A stretch of DNA of 64,000 nucleotides. Source: DSWT01 sp035373625 (GTDB taxonomy: Bacteria > Chloroflexota > Anaerolineae > B4-G1 > SLSP01). The DNA lies in contig DAOSNS010000012.1 in the NCBI GenBank assembly GCA_035373625.1, forward strand, positions 1 through 64,000, read 5' to 3'. The position numbers and the translations under genes are program-made. The number at the start of each line of letters is the position of its first letter. Position 1 is the first letter of the stretch. Below the pieces are notes generated by a model, which saw only the letters and a list, made by a program, of their open reading frames with translations, made no database searches and was not told the origin of the DNA. This document shows, piece by piece, positions 16,497 through 24,964 of the stretch.

Positions 16497-17303
16497 TTAG
16501 GCGATAAAGGTTTCCGGTTCTTTGCGCGCGCTGTGGTTCTCGTAGAGCCAGGCCGCCGTCCGCAAGATGCGCGGGTCTTCCATCACCCGTGCGGCGGTAG
16601 GGCAAATGCGCGTGCAGGCGCAGCATTGGATGCAAGCGCGGGCGTTGGTGATGACGGCTTCGTCAACGGCAATGGCAGCGGTGGGACACACATCGGCGCA
16701 CAGGCCACATAGCGTGCAAAGATCGGCGATTGTCGTTGGAGTTGGTGGGGTCTCCAGCGCAGGTCGCCGCTCCTTGTAGGGGAAATTGCCGGGCACACTC
16801 AGCGGTGGCGGGTCGGCAATGGACATCTGCATCAATCGTGCGCGAACCTGTTGCCCAAAGGCAACGGCCTTCGCTATATCCGCTGCATCCGGGCGACCCG
16901 GCGCAATCGGCATCGCGGGGGTGGAATAGGAGTGCTCACCGATGAAAGCGGCCCCTGCGATCGGGATAAAGCCGCGCGCCATCGCCATATCTTTCAACTC
17001 CAGAAGCGCATCCTCGTAGGCGCGGTTGCCGTAGACGACGACGATGACTGCCGGGCTGTCGCTGCCCGATACGCGCTGCAATCGCTGCACGGCCACGGCG
17101 GGCAGACGTCCGCTGTACACCGGCGCGCCGAGGATGGTGAGGGTGTTGCCGTCAACTTCGACCATCTGATTCGGGCCATGCGGCGGCGTTAGATCGAGAG
17201 AAGACACCATCTGGCATCCCACCCCCTGGGCGATGCCCTCTAAAACGCGCTGCGTCGTGTGCGTCGGCGAGAAATAGACCAGTTTTACAGCATTGATGTC
17301 CAT
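16497..17303 (-). CDS. EFR1-type flavodoxin-ferredoxin fusion
   Basis: The 268-residue protein has an N-terminal flavodoxin-like domain (LVYFSPTHTTQRVLEGI for FMN phosphate, then VVYGNRAYEDALLEL) and a C-terminal two-cluster ferredoxin with Cys at 196, 199, 202, 206 and 224, 227, 230, 234 (CxxCxxCxxxCP twice). This is the EFR1 family: cytosolic electron carriers with FMN and two 4Fe-4S clusters, typical of anaerobic or facultative metabolism. The start ATG 17303 follows a TAGGAGG site. The next gene on the strand is the DUF362 protein, so the two may be partners. The electron donor and acceptor are unknown. Confidence 0.85.
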   Translation of the reverse strand: MDINAVKLVYFSPTHTTQRVLEGIAQGVGCQMVSSLDLTPPHGPNQMVEVDGNTLTILGAPVYSGRLPAVAVQRLQRVSGSDSPAVIVVVYGNRAYEDALLELKDMAMARGFIPIAGAAFIGEHSYSTPAMPIAPGRPDAADIAKAVAFGQQVRARLMQMSIADPPPLSVPGNFPYKERRPALETPPTPTTIADLCTLCGLCADVCPTAAIAVDEAVITNARACIQCCACTRICPTAARVMEDPRILRTAAWLYENHSARKEPETFIA

Positions 17304-17391
17304 GTTAACCTCCTATTGTAAGAAAACGGCATACCGCGTGACGGCTGACAGCACTCATTTTACCATAATCTTGCTTCTTACACCTGCAGGA

Positions 17392-17419
17392 TAGACAATT
17401 TATGTGAGACGTGTAAAAT
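17392..17419 (+). promoter_or_regulatory. Promoter for the glycosyltransferase gene
   Basis: TAGACA (17392-17397) and TAAAAT (17414-17419) are 16 bases apart, each one base from the sigma-70 consensus. They lie 48 bases upstream of the ATG at 17467, in the divergent gap between two genes. Confidence 0.45.
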
Positions 17420-17466
17420 GGGTTTCTGAAAACGACAACAGAGGAGGGGCTTGAACTCAAGAAGCC

Positions 17467-18228
17467 ATGTCTATGCCAGCATCTGCGAAGAAACTTACCG
17501 TTGTTGTCCCCACTTATAATGAAGCGGACAACGTCCGTCCGATGACCGAGGCTCTGTTGGCCCTGGAACTGCCGAACCTGGACATTTTGTTCGTAGATGA
17601 CGCCTCGCCCGACGGCACCGGCGCCATCGCGGACGGGTTGGCGGCACAATATCCGGGGCGCGTCCACGTCATGCACCGCACGGGGGCGCGCGGCCTGGGG
17701 CGAGCATACATTGACGGTTTCCGCTGGGCACTGGCGCACGGAGCAGAGTACATCGTGCAGATGGACTGCGACTTCTCCCATTCACCCACATACATTCCAC
17801 AATTTCTGGAGCAGATCGAAACGTGCGATGTCGTCGTCGGCTCGCGCTATGTCCCGGGAGGAAAAACGGATGAACGGTGGGGATGGGGCCGCTGGTTTCT
17901 TTCGTGGTGGGCCAACAGTATCTACACGCGCCTGATTTTGGGGTGCAAAGTCAAAGATGCCACAGCCGGCTTCAAGTGTTGGCGGCGAGAAACGCTGTTA
18001 GGGATGGACCTCAGCCGCATCCGCTCGCAAGGGTACATTTTCCAGGTCGAGATGGCCTACGTCGCCGAGCGGTTGGGGTATCGCGTCGTGGAAATCCCCA
18101 TCTATTTTGAGGATCGGCGCATCGGACAATCGAAGATGTCCATACCGGTGAAGGTTGAAGCTGCGCTGCGGGTATGGGAAGTGCGCCGGCGACATCGGCG
18201 TCTGAGTCCCAAGGACCGCGTTCTTTAA
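17467..18228 (+). CDS. Polyprenol-phosphate mannosyltransferase-like GT2
   Basis: The 253-residue protein is a GT-A fold family 2 glycosyltransferase of the dolichol-phosphate mannose synthase type. VVVPTYNEADNV at residues 12-23 and VDDASPDGT at 43-51 bind the nucleotide sugar. DCD at 100-102 is the metal-binding motif. GSRYVPGG, then GFKCWRRETL and QVEMAYVAERLGYRVVEIPI, complete the pattern. No C-terminal membrane helices are present, as in the short DPM1 class. It would make polyprenyl-phosphate-linked mannose or glucose for GT-C enzymes at the membrane, possibly the large membrane protein at 12209. Two ATGs (17467, 17473) are possible. Confidence 0.85.
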   Translation: MSMPASAKKLTVVVPTYNEADNVRPMTEALLALELPNLDILFVDDASPDGTGAIADGLAAQYPGRVHVMHRTGARGLGRAYIDGFRWALAHGAEYIVQMDCDFSHSPTYIPQFLEQIETCDVVVGSRYVPGGKTDERWGWGRWFLSWWANSIYTRLILGCKVKDATAGFKCWRRETLLGMDLSRIRSQGYIFQVEMAYVAERLGYRVVEIPIYFEDRRIGQSKMSIPVKVEAALRVWEVRRRHRRLSPKDRVL

Positions 18229-18311
18229 CGAGCGTTGCAGACCGGCCAGAAATCTGCTCAATCTGCTGATTTCAGTATATTTTCGTTATATTTTCGTTAT
18301 GGAGGGAAATT

Positions 18312-19415
18312 ATGGAGTGCAAAGTGACGCGAGTAGCCGTCCTGGGTGCCGGGCATGGCGGGAAAGCCATGGCTGCCGAAATGGCCTCGCGTGGATTTGA
18401 GGTCACGCTTTACAATCGCACCTACGCCAGAATCGAGGGCGTCGAAATGCGCGGCGCCATCGAGTTGGAAACTGAAGATGGACGTAACATCATCGCGCCG
18501 CTGCGCAAAGTCACTGCCGATATAGGCGAAGCGTTGGAGGATGTGGAACTGGTGATGGTGGTTGTCCCGGCTTCGGGCCATCGGGACATTGCCCTGTCGG
18601 CCGCGCCCTACCTGCGCGATGAGCATGTCGTCGTATTGCATCCGGGGCGCACCGGCGGCGCGTTGGAATTCAGGCAGGCGCTCACCGAAGGCGGGTGCAC
18701 CTGCAAGCCGGTCATCTGCGAAGCGGAAACCTTTCTCTTTGCGGCACGCAGCAACGGGCCGGCGGAAGCGCGCATCTTCCGCACGAAGTTCTCCGTGCCG
18801 GTGGCGGCGTTCCCCGCGAGCCGCACCCAGGCGGGATTGGCGCTGCTCACACAAGTCTACCCGCAGTTTATCGCCGCGAAAAATGTGCTCTACACCAGCC
18901 TGAACAACATGGGCGCCATCTTTCACCCCGCCTTGACCCTGCTCAATGCCGGGTGGATCGAGGCGCGGCAGGGGGATTTTGAATTCTACATGGACGGCGT
19001 CACGCCGGCGACATCGCGGGTGCTGGCGGCCCTCGACCGCGAGCGCGTGACCGTCGCCTCTGCCGTGGGCATCCGCGCGCAGACCGCCGAAGAGTGGCTT
19101 GAACGGGCGTATGGCGCGACCGGGACCAACCTCTATGAGGCCATGCATGCCAATCCGGGCTACGGCGGCATCAAAGCGCCGAACCGCATCCAGCACCGTT
19201 ACATCTTCGAGGACGTGCCGTGCAGTCTGGTGCCCATCGCGCTGATCGGCCAACAATACGGCGTGGAAACGAGCACCATCCGCTCGATCGTCAAGCTGGC
19301 GAACATCATCCACGGGACGGATTACTGGCGCACCGGACGCTCGTTGGAGCGCCTGGGCATCAAGGGGATGTCGGTGTCGGAACTGCACCATTACGTGGAA
19401 ACGGGGGAGCGGTAG
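18312..19415 (+). CDS. Opine dehydrogenase-like NAD(P)-dependent enzyme
   Basis: The 367-residue protein begins with a Rossmann motif (VAVLGAGHGGKAMAAEM) and has the octopine/nopaline dehydrogenase C-terminal domain (NMGAIFHPALTLLNAGWIE, where the His is the likely catalytic base). These enzymes reductively join an amino acid to a keto acid, or run the reverse reaction. In bacteria some make metallophores and some are catabolic. ATG 18312 follows GGAGGGAAATT. The gene lies 229 bases before a B12-binding enzyme on the same strand, with a 7-bp repeat tract between, so the two may be one unit. The substrate is unknown. Confidence 0.8.
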   Translation: MECKVTRVAVLGAGHGGKAMAAEMASRGFEVTLYNRTYARIEGVEMRGAIELETEDGRNIIAPLRKVTADIGEALEDVELVMVVVPASGHRDIALSAAPYLRDEHVVVLHPGRTGGALEFRQALTEGGCTCKPVICEAETFLFAARSNGPAEARIFRTKFSVPVAAFPASRTQAGLALLTQVYPQFIAAKNVLYTSLNNMGAIFHPALTLLNAGWIEARQGDFEFYMDGVTPATSRVLAALDRERVTVASAVGIRAQTAEEWLERAYGATGTNLYEAMHANPGYGGIKAPNRIQHRYIFEDVPCSLVPIALIGQQYGVETSTIRSIVKLANIIHGTDYWRTGRSLERLGIKGMSVSELHHYVETGER

Positions 19416-19417
19416 AT

Positions 19418-19587
19418 AAAATGGCAAATGGCAAATGGCAAATGGCGAATGGCGAATGGCGAATAGCAAATGGCGAATGGCGAATGGCGAATGGCAAATG
19501 GCAAATGGCAAATGGCGAATGGCAAATGGCAAATTGGCGAATGGCGAATGGCAAATGGCAAATGGCAAATGGCGAATCAGCGAATGG
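19418..19587. repeat. Heptanucleotide tandem repeat tract
   Basis: About 23 copies of a 7-bp unit, AAATGGC or GAATGGC, run in tandem with one slipped unit (AAATTGG) near 19535. Seven is not a multiple of three and the unit has no stop codon, so several frames stay open and create long spurious ORFs on both strands. The tract fills most of the gap between the opine dehydrogenase-like and B12-binding genes. Confidence 0.9.
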
Positions 19588-19644
19588 ATGACTGCCCAAT
19601 CCCCAATCCCTGATTACCGATTACCAGTTACGGAGAGGTGAAGG

Positions 19645-21228
19645 ATGAAGACAGTCGTAGCCGGAGCGTTGGGGGAGTGCGTCCACGTGGCCGGGGTGAT
19701 GAATTTTCTGCGGCTGGCGGAAGCGGCCGGTTGGCGGACGGTGTTCCTGGGGCCGGCGGTGTCGGTGGAGGCCATGCTGGAGGCCGCGCGCCGTGAGCAT
19801 GCCGACCTGGTGGGCGTCTCGTACCGTTTGACACCGGAGACCGGCGAACGGCTGCTGGCCGATTTCGCCGAAGCGGCGGATGAGCTGCGCAGCGCCGGGG
19901 TGCGGTTTGCCTTCGGCGGCACACCCCCGGTCGCCGAGCGCGCGCGGGCCATCGGTTTCTTCGAGCGGGTTTTCGATGGCAGTGAGCCGCCGGATGCGGT
20001 GCTGGCGTACCTCAAAGGGCAGGAGCGCGCGCAGGCCGTCGAGGCCGATTTCCCTCAGACGGCCGTGGAACGCATCGCCTGGAAAGCGCCGTATCCCATT
20101 CTCCGCCATCACTTCGGGCTGCCGACGATGGAGGCGACGCTGGCAGGTGTGGCCAAAATCGCCGAGGCGCACGCCCTGGACGTGATTTCGCTGGGCATTG
20201 ACCAGGATGCGCAGGAGAACTTCTTCCACCCTGAACGCCAGGACCCGCGGCGGAAAGGGGCCGGCGGTGTGCCGGTGCGCACGCCCGATGACTACCGCGC
20301 CCTCTACCGGGCCACCCGCCGTGGCAACTACCCACTCATGCGCACCTACTCCGGCACCGACGATTTCATCCGCCTGGCGGAAATGTATGTAGAAACGATC
20401 AACATCGCCTGGTGCGCCGTGCCCATTTTCTGGTTCAATCAGATGGACGGACGTGGACCGTGGGATTTGGAAGGCTCCATCCGCGAGCACCAGCAAGTGA
20501 TGGCATGGTACGGGGCGCGCAACATTCCTGTCGAATTGAACGAGCCACATCACTGGGGCATGCGCGACGCGCCGGATGTCGTCTCTGTCGTTGCGGCGTA
20601 CCTTTCGGCGCACAACGCGAAGGCGTTCGGTGTGCGCGACTATATCGCGCAGTTGATGTTCAACAGTCCGCCGGGGCTTTCGGATGCGATGGATTTAGCA
20701 AAGATGCTGGCCATCCTCGAACTGATCGCGCCGTTGGCCGACGCCGATTTCCGCATCTGGAAACAGACGCGCACAGGATTGCTGAGTTACCCGCTCAACG
20801 ACGATGCGGCGCGCGCGCATCTGGCAGCGAGCATCTACGTGCAGATGGCGCTGAAGCCGCACATCGTCCACATCGTCGGGCACACCGAGGCGCACCACGC
20901 CGCCACCGCCGACGATGTGATCGCCGCATGCGCGATGGCGCGGCGGGCAATTGACAATGCCCTGCGCGGTCAGCCGGACATGACGGCGGATCCGGTCGTG
21001 CAGGCACGCAAGGATGAGCTGGTGCGTGAGGCAGAAACGATGCTGGCGCAAATTCGCGCGCTGGCCGGAGATCATGTCGCCGATCCGCTCACCGATCCGG
21101 CGACGCTGGCGCGGGCCGTGACAACCGGCATCCTCGACGCGCCGCATCTCAAGAACAACCCCTTTGCGCGCGGGGCCATCGTCACCCACATTGACAAACG
21201 CGGCGCGTGCGTTCGAACCTGGCTTTGA
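19645..21228 (+). CDS. Cobalamin-binding mutase-like enzyme
   Basis: The 527-residue protein starts with a B12-binding domain: ECVHVAGVMNFLRLAEAAGW, keeping the His and Gly of the DxHxxG motif but with Cys instead of Asp; then LVGVSYRLTP and FAFGGTPPVAERARAIGF. The remaining 380 residues look like a TIM barrel (WFNQMDGRGPWDLEGSIREH, VELNEPHHWGMRDAPD, HIVHIVGHTEAHHAATADD), vaguely like glutamate-mutase or aminomutase catalytic subunits, but I do not recognise the exact family. The base-off B12 motif order (binding domain first) is unusual for mutases. The ATG at 19645 follows GGAGAGGTGAAGG. Context suggests metabolism of an amino-acid-derived compound with the opine-type enzyme. Confidence 0.65.
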   Translation: MKTVVAGALGECVHVAGVMNFLRLAEAAGWRTVFLGPAVSVEAMLEAARREHADLVGVSYRLTPETGERLLADFAEAADELRSAGVRFAFGGTPPVAERARAIGFFERVFDGSEPPDAVLAYLKGQERAQAVEADFPQTAVERIAWKAPYPILRHHFGLPTMEATLAGVAKIAEAHALDVISLGIDQDAQENFFHPERQDPRRKGAGGVPVRTPDDYRALYRATRRGNYPLMRTYSGTDDFIRLAEMYVETINIAWCAVPIFWFNQMDGRGPWDLEGSIREHQQVMAWYGARNIPVELNEPHHWGMRDAPDVVSVVAAYLSAHNAKAFGVRDYIAQLMFNSPPGLSDAMDLAKMLAILELIAPLADADFRIWKQTRTGLLSYPLNDDAARAHLAASIYVQMALKPHIVHIVGHTEAHHAATADDVIAACAMARRAIDNALRGQPDMTADPVVQARKDELVREAETMLAQIRALAGDHVADPLTDPATLARAVTTGILDAPHLKNNPFARGAIVTHIDKRGACVRTWL

Positions 21229-21257
21229 CCGACGGAAGAAACGCTATTGACGCAAGT

Positions 21258-22439
21258 TTATTTGTTTAGCAGAAACTCTGGCGTCAGATGTTCAGGTAAC
21301 ACCCCTTTCTCTTGAGGGAGATAAATCACAACTTGGATATCAAGATCAACCAGGTATTGGCACATCAAGGGGCCAACGTCTTGCCACTTCAACTGACCCA
21401 ACCCGCAACCCAATGCCGGAAGTGCCAGCGATTGGATACCTTCTGACTTGTAGTTCCTCTTTATCCACGCCAGGCCTTCTTCGATCCCCTTTATATCTGA
21501 GTTTTCACGCCAATGGCGTTTTGTTGGGAATAATAGAAACCATTTATTTGCATTAAGTTCAGGGAGTGAAGTTGGATCATCTGCCAGTTGTTTATCCAGG
21601 GAAGTCTCTCGTTTGTAAAGATAAGGGAGACCCATCTTGAGTAGATTTTTGCGACACAGGTCCTGATAGAAAACATAGACATCAGGAAACTGATATTTCG
21701 TTCTTGAGGCAAGACCTTTGCCCATAACGCCCACGGTATTGACGCTGATAGTAAATGTCTGCATTTGGGAAAAGAACATGTCGCCATCTACCAAAGATAA
21801 TCTACTGGCAAGTCGGTAGAGTTTTCTCGGTTGAAAGAACATAGGTGGTTCTTGAACAACATCAACTTTGGTTGTGTACGGAGAGATAGCCGCCTTTACT
21901 TTGTCGGCTACTTCATGATTGACCACATATATTGTGTGTATGTTGTTAGGAGGAACGGAACCCGGTACAAGACACTCCGACATTATCTTCCGCTTCGAAC
22001 CATCCTCCTCACGCCACCAATCACTTGAAAGCACATCCCATAGCTCACCCGTTATGACCTTTATTCCTTCTGCTGTGGGTACGATATTTGAGAGACTATG
22101 GGCGGCGTTCCCGATTGAAATAAAAGTGCCCGCAATATCCAGAACTTGCGGGTTTACACCCACAATGGCAATGTTGGTTTTGTCCTTTTCGTTAATGACC
22201 CGGTAAAGCATAGGGTTTCTGGGTTGAAAGTAGAGGTTGGCGAAGCTCCATAGGCTACGCCCATCGGGCGCCGTTCGGTTCTGGCGACTGGCTACAATCC
22301 CCCGATCATAGATTGGAGTAAAGGGTATCTTCTGTTCCTCAACAATGCTGTGTGACAGTATCCCGTGCTGTAAAATTGAGGGGAGGTTGTCCACATGGGT
22401 GATATAGTATAAACTTTTGATTTTCCCCTTTCTTGCCAT
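21258..22439 (-). CDS. DarT-DarG fused toxin-antitoxin protein
   Basis: The 393-residue protein joins two known partners. Residues 1-205 are a DarT (DUF4433) DNA ADP-ribosyltransferase: SLYYITHVDNLPSILQHGIL, GIVASRQNRTAPDG, NLYFQPRNPMLYRV, and the likely catalytic Glu155 in MSECLVPGS. Residues 215-393 are a DarG-type macrodomain: DMFFSQMQTFTISVNTVGVM, then GKGLASRTK, and ALPALGCGLGQLKW, which removes ADP-ribose from thymidine in DNA. DarT and DarG are normally two genes in one operon; here one chain carries both. ATG 22439 follows AAGGTGAGG, preferred over GTG 22448. It starts 25 bases after the muramidase stop, probably in one transcript, and ends 29 bases from a convergent gene. A likely phage-defence or stress module. 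Confidence 0.85.
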   Translation of the reverse strand: MARKGKIKSLYYITHVDNLPSILQHGILSHSIVEEQKIPFTPIYDRGIVASRQNRTAPDGRSLWSFANLYFQPRNPMLYRVINEKDKTNIAIVGVNPQVLDIAGTFISIGNAAHSLSNIVPTAEGIKVITGELWDVLSSDWWREEDGSKRKIMSECLVPGSVPPNNIHTIYVVNHEVADKVKAAISPYTTKVDVVQEPPMFFQPRKLYRLASRLSLVDGDMFFSQMQTFTISVNTVGVMGKGLASRTKYQFPDVYVFYQDLCRKNLLKMGLPYLYKRETSLDKQLADDPTSLPELNANKWFLLFPTKRHWRENSDIKGIEEGLAWIKRNYKSEGIQSLALPALGCGLGQLKWQDVGPLMCQYLVDLDIQVVIYLPQEKGVLPEHLTPEFLLNK

Positions 22440-22464
22440 AGCCCTCACCTTGTCAAATCTGTTG

Positions 22465-23781
22465 TCAAATCTGTTGCCTCAATTGGCGGAATGTGTCATA
22501 AGCCGTGCGGATGGCTGCGCCGTACTGGGCGGCCTGCCCGGCGCCGTTGTAGAGTTGCGCAAAGGCCACGAAGTCCAGAGCTTGCAGCGCCGCGATGCGT
22601 TTGGATTCGGCATTGCGCCCACGCACGAAGTTAAAGAAGCCGACAATCTGCTCACGCTCGCTTGTCGAGAAAGCGTCGAACATCTTTTGTACCGTATCAT
22701 AGCCAAGCGTGGCGTAGTTGAACCCCATAATCTGCGCGCCGCCCATACTGATGGAGAGCCTGGCAGCCGTATCATCCAGGGTACGGGCGAATTCAAAGGC
22801 GCGCCATTCCTCGTCCTGGCCGGTGTGACAGTTGCGCCACGATTCATAGACCGAGGGACGCCAGATATGGCCCGTCCAGCGTTGACCGGGGTTAAACTGA
22901 AAATGTTGCTGGTAGATGCCGGGATTGTCCTTGCCCCATCGGTCGTAGAAAACGTGATTCTCGAAGCGGATGATCATCCGCCCATTAGCGTCGAAGGCGC
23001 GCCCGCCGGATTCTACCGTCAACACGGCGACGGCGGTAGCAGGGTCAATCTCCAATTGCGCCGCGAGGGCCTTGAGCAGGCCCCCCATGCGGTTCCACAG
23101 ATCGGCGACCTGGCGTTCAATGTAGGTGGGGTTGGGGCCAAGCCGGATTTTCTCGGCCTCCGGTGGTTCCTCGGGAACGGCGGGAAGGGGGTGCGGCTTT
23201 TCCCCGCCTTGTTCCTCGGCCGGCGTTTCTACCACCTGCACGTAGGCACTGTTGACATGCCCTGAGCGTACCGTGTCGGCGATGTACATCCATTCGCCCA
23301 GGCTTTGCCAGATATGGACTTGCGTGCCGGGCGGCAGCACTTCAAGGACTTTGGCTTCGAGGCTCGATCCGGCGCGCAGATTCACATAATCGGTGGTCTT
23401 CCCGATTTTGGGAAACACGACGGCCTCCACCGGCACATAACCGGGCATGCCCAGCGCGATCACCTCATACCAGCCGCCCTCTTCGCCGAAGACGAGCAGT
23501 TGTGTATCTTCGTACAAGGCCGTGACGATGGGCAGGGTTTCACCGGGCGTGTTGCGCACGGCGACGGCAGTCGCTGTCTTGCCGGCACGCGGCATTTGAA
23601 CATAGCTCCGGTAGACATAACCTTCCTGCTCGCCCACGCGGATGTGCAGCCAGTTGCTACCAACCTCGTCTAAAATGTCGAAAACTGTACCTTCGGCCAA
23701 CACGGCAAGGACCGGATAATCCAATCCCGTGCCCGCCCGCAGATTCAAATCGGTCGTCGTTTTGCCCATCCACCCAGCCAT
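22465..23781 (-). CDS. SH3-domain N-acetylmuramidase (endolysin-like)
   Basis: The 438-residue protein has three SH3b cell-wall-binding modules (residues about 5-63, 67-125 and 128-190; each with LNLRAG- or VNLRAG-like and GWYEVIA-like strands), a proline/glutamate-rich linker, and a C-terminal N-acetylmuramidase domain (DUF3380) from about 225 with VAVLTVESGGRAF and IIRFENHVFYDRWG. These enzymes cut the glycan strand of peptidoglycan and are frequent in phages and prophages. No signal peptide is present, so it depends on another route for export or belongs to a lysis or defence context. ATG 23781 has an excellent AAGGAGGGTCAC site. The gene directly precedes the DarT-DarG fusion. Confidence 0.8.
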   Translation of the reverse strand: MAGWMGKTTTDLNLRAGTGLDYPVLAVLAEGTVFDILDEVGSNWLHIRVGEQEGYVYRSYVQMPRAGKTATAVAVRNTPGETLPIVTALYEDTQLLVFGEEGGWYEVIALGMPGYVPVEAVVFPKIGKTTDYVNLRAGSSLEAKVLEVLPPGTQVHIWQSLGEWMYIADTVRSGHVNSAYVQVVETPAEEQGGEKPHPLPAVPEEPPEAEKIRLGPNPTYIERQVADLWNRMGGLLKALAAQLEIDPATAVAVLTVESGGRAFDANGRMIIRFENHVFYDRWGKDNPGIYQQHFQFNPGQRWTGHIWRPSVYESWRNCHTGQDEEWRAFEFARTLDDTAARLSISMGGAQIMGFNYATLGYDTVQKMFDAFSTSEREQIVGFFNFVRGRNAESKRIAALQALDFVAFAQLYNGAGQAAQYGAAIRTAYDTFRQLRQQI

Positions 23782-23928
23782 GTGACCCTCCTTAGTTAGT
23801 TGTCGGCCAATGTATGTATTATGGAGCAATGGAATACGGAGTATGAAGTACGGAGTATGGGATGTGTTAGTTTGACATTTCTATTGTAATGGAAAATGCC
23901 AGGAATGGAAATCACCATTTATGAAATA

Positions 23929-23969
23929 CACAAACCGCCGGTAAATCACAGACCTACCGGCGGTTTGTG
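23929..23969 (-). terminator. Hairpin terminator after the ABC operon
   Basis: CACAAACCGCCGGTA and its exact complement form a 15-bp stem with an 11-base loop, 12 bases beyond the stop at 23981. On the minus strand it is followed by TATTTCAT, a weak T-run. It probably ends the ABC transporter transcript. Confidence 0.7.
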
Positions 23970-23980
23970 GACAAGCGTTG

Positions 23981-24964
23981 TTACGGCTGCGGCGTCGGCG
24001 TCACATCCGCTGCTGGCGTGGGTGTTGGCGTGGGGGTAGGTTCTTGCAAGAACGACGTGCGGGTGTTCTCCACCAGCGGTTTGACGTTGTATTCGGTGAC
24101 GGCGACGTAGTATGAGGACTCGGATGACTTCACAGCATAATTCGATCCATCATACTTCGCCCCGACACGCAAGGTGTAGACGCCGCCATCGGCGTTCTTG
24201 AGGGTGACGACCGCCAACGGTTGCGCCAGGCCATAATCGGCCTGTTCGGTGGTGCCCAAAGGTTTGAAAAGCATGACGCGGGTGGCTTTGCTCACCACAT
24301 CGTTGACTTTGCCCGGCGCCATCACTTCCCCTTCGGCCAGGTCTGCCAGTTTCCAGGCATCGCCGTCTTTAACGAGCGTGAAGACACCGTTGGCATTCTC
24401 CAGGACGATCTCTGTCAGCTTGGTGGCGTCAATCTGCGTGTACGTGGTGTCTACCCACGAGGACGCCGACATATACAGTTCCCAGGTAGAGAGTTCGGTG
24501 GTCAGGTAGGTCTCGTTCTGGCCACCGATGCGGAAATGGGTGGCCGTATAACGCGGCGCCGTGCCCAGGTAGACGGTATGCGTCTGGCCGTCTTGTGTTG
24601 TGAATTCGATGCGGCGCACAAAGGTATCGTCGGCCACTTTGAGCTGTTTGTGACTGGTTGCGTTACGGGCAACCAGAGTGCCGGTGGAAAGTTTGGCGAG
24701 CTTTTCGATGATCGGCGTGATCTTGCTTTCCAAAGCCGGGTAATCATCGGCATCGGCGTATCCCCAACCATTAGCCGTTTTGCGCAGGGCAACTTTGGCC
24801 CCGGTCTCATCGGTAATGGTCAACGCCGTGACCGCTTCTGCCTTCAGGTCGGGGAAAATCAGCGTCCCCGTGCCTGTAGAGGCTTTCTTGGGCCAGAATG
24901 TCACCACGCTGAGGATGATCTGTACAATGAGCACACCGGCCAGAATTTGTTGATGGCGTTTCAT
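23981..24964 (-). CDS. DUF4340 accessory protein of Gld-type ABC transporter
   Basis: The 327-residue protein has one N-terminal membrane anchor (QQILAGVLIVQIILSVVTFW) and an extracytoplasmic DUF4340 region with paired beta units (VTALTITDETGAKVALRKTA, then LTEIVLENANGVFTLVKDGD), plus a C-terminal threonine-proline repeat tail. DUF4340 proteins nearly always accompany the GldF/GldG transporter, where they are thought to act outside the membrane. Its ATG overlaps the upstream gene's stop by four bases, so it is translated in one operon with the permease and ATPase. The exact role is not known. Confidence 0.85.
   Translation of the reverse strand: MKRHQQILAGVLIVQIILSVVTFWPKKASTGTGTLIFPDLKAEAVTALTITDETGAKVALRKTANGWGYADADDYPALESKITPIIEKLAKLSTGTLVARNATSHKQLKVADDTFVRRIEFTTQDGQTHTVYLGTAPRYTATHFRIGGQNETYLTTELSTWELYMSASSWVDTTYTQIDATKLTEIVLENANGVFTLVKDGDAWKLADLAEGEVMAPGKVNDVVSKATRVMLFKPLGTTEQADYGLAQPLAVVTLKNADGGVYTLRVGAKYDGSNYAVKSSESSYYVAVTEYNVKPLVENTRTSFLQEPTPTPTPTPAADVTPTPQP

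Noticed and set aside
18297..19568. Minus-strand 423-residue open frame opposite the dehydrogenase gene
   Set aside because: Its start lies in the heptanucleotide tract, which has no stops, and the rest is antisense to a clear Rossmann enzyme. The peptide is low complexity at first.
19418..19587. Possible CRISPR array
   Set aside because: The units are 7 bp and contiguous, without unique spacers.
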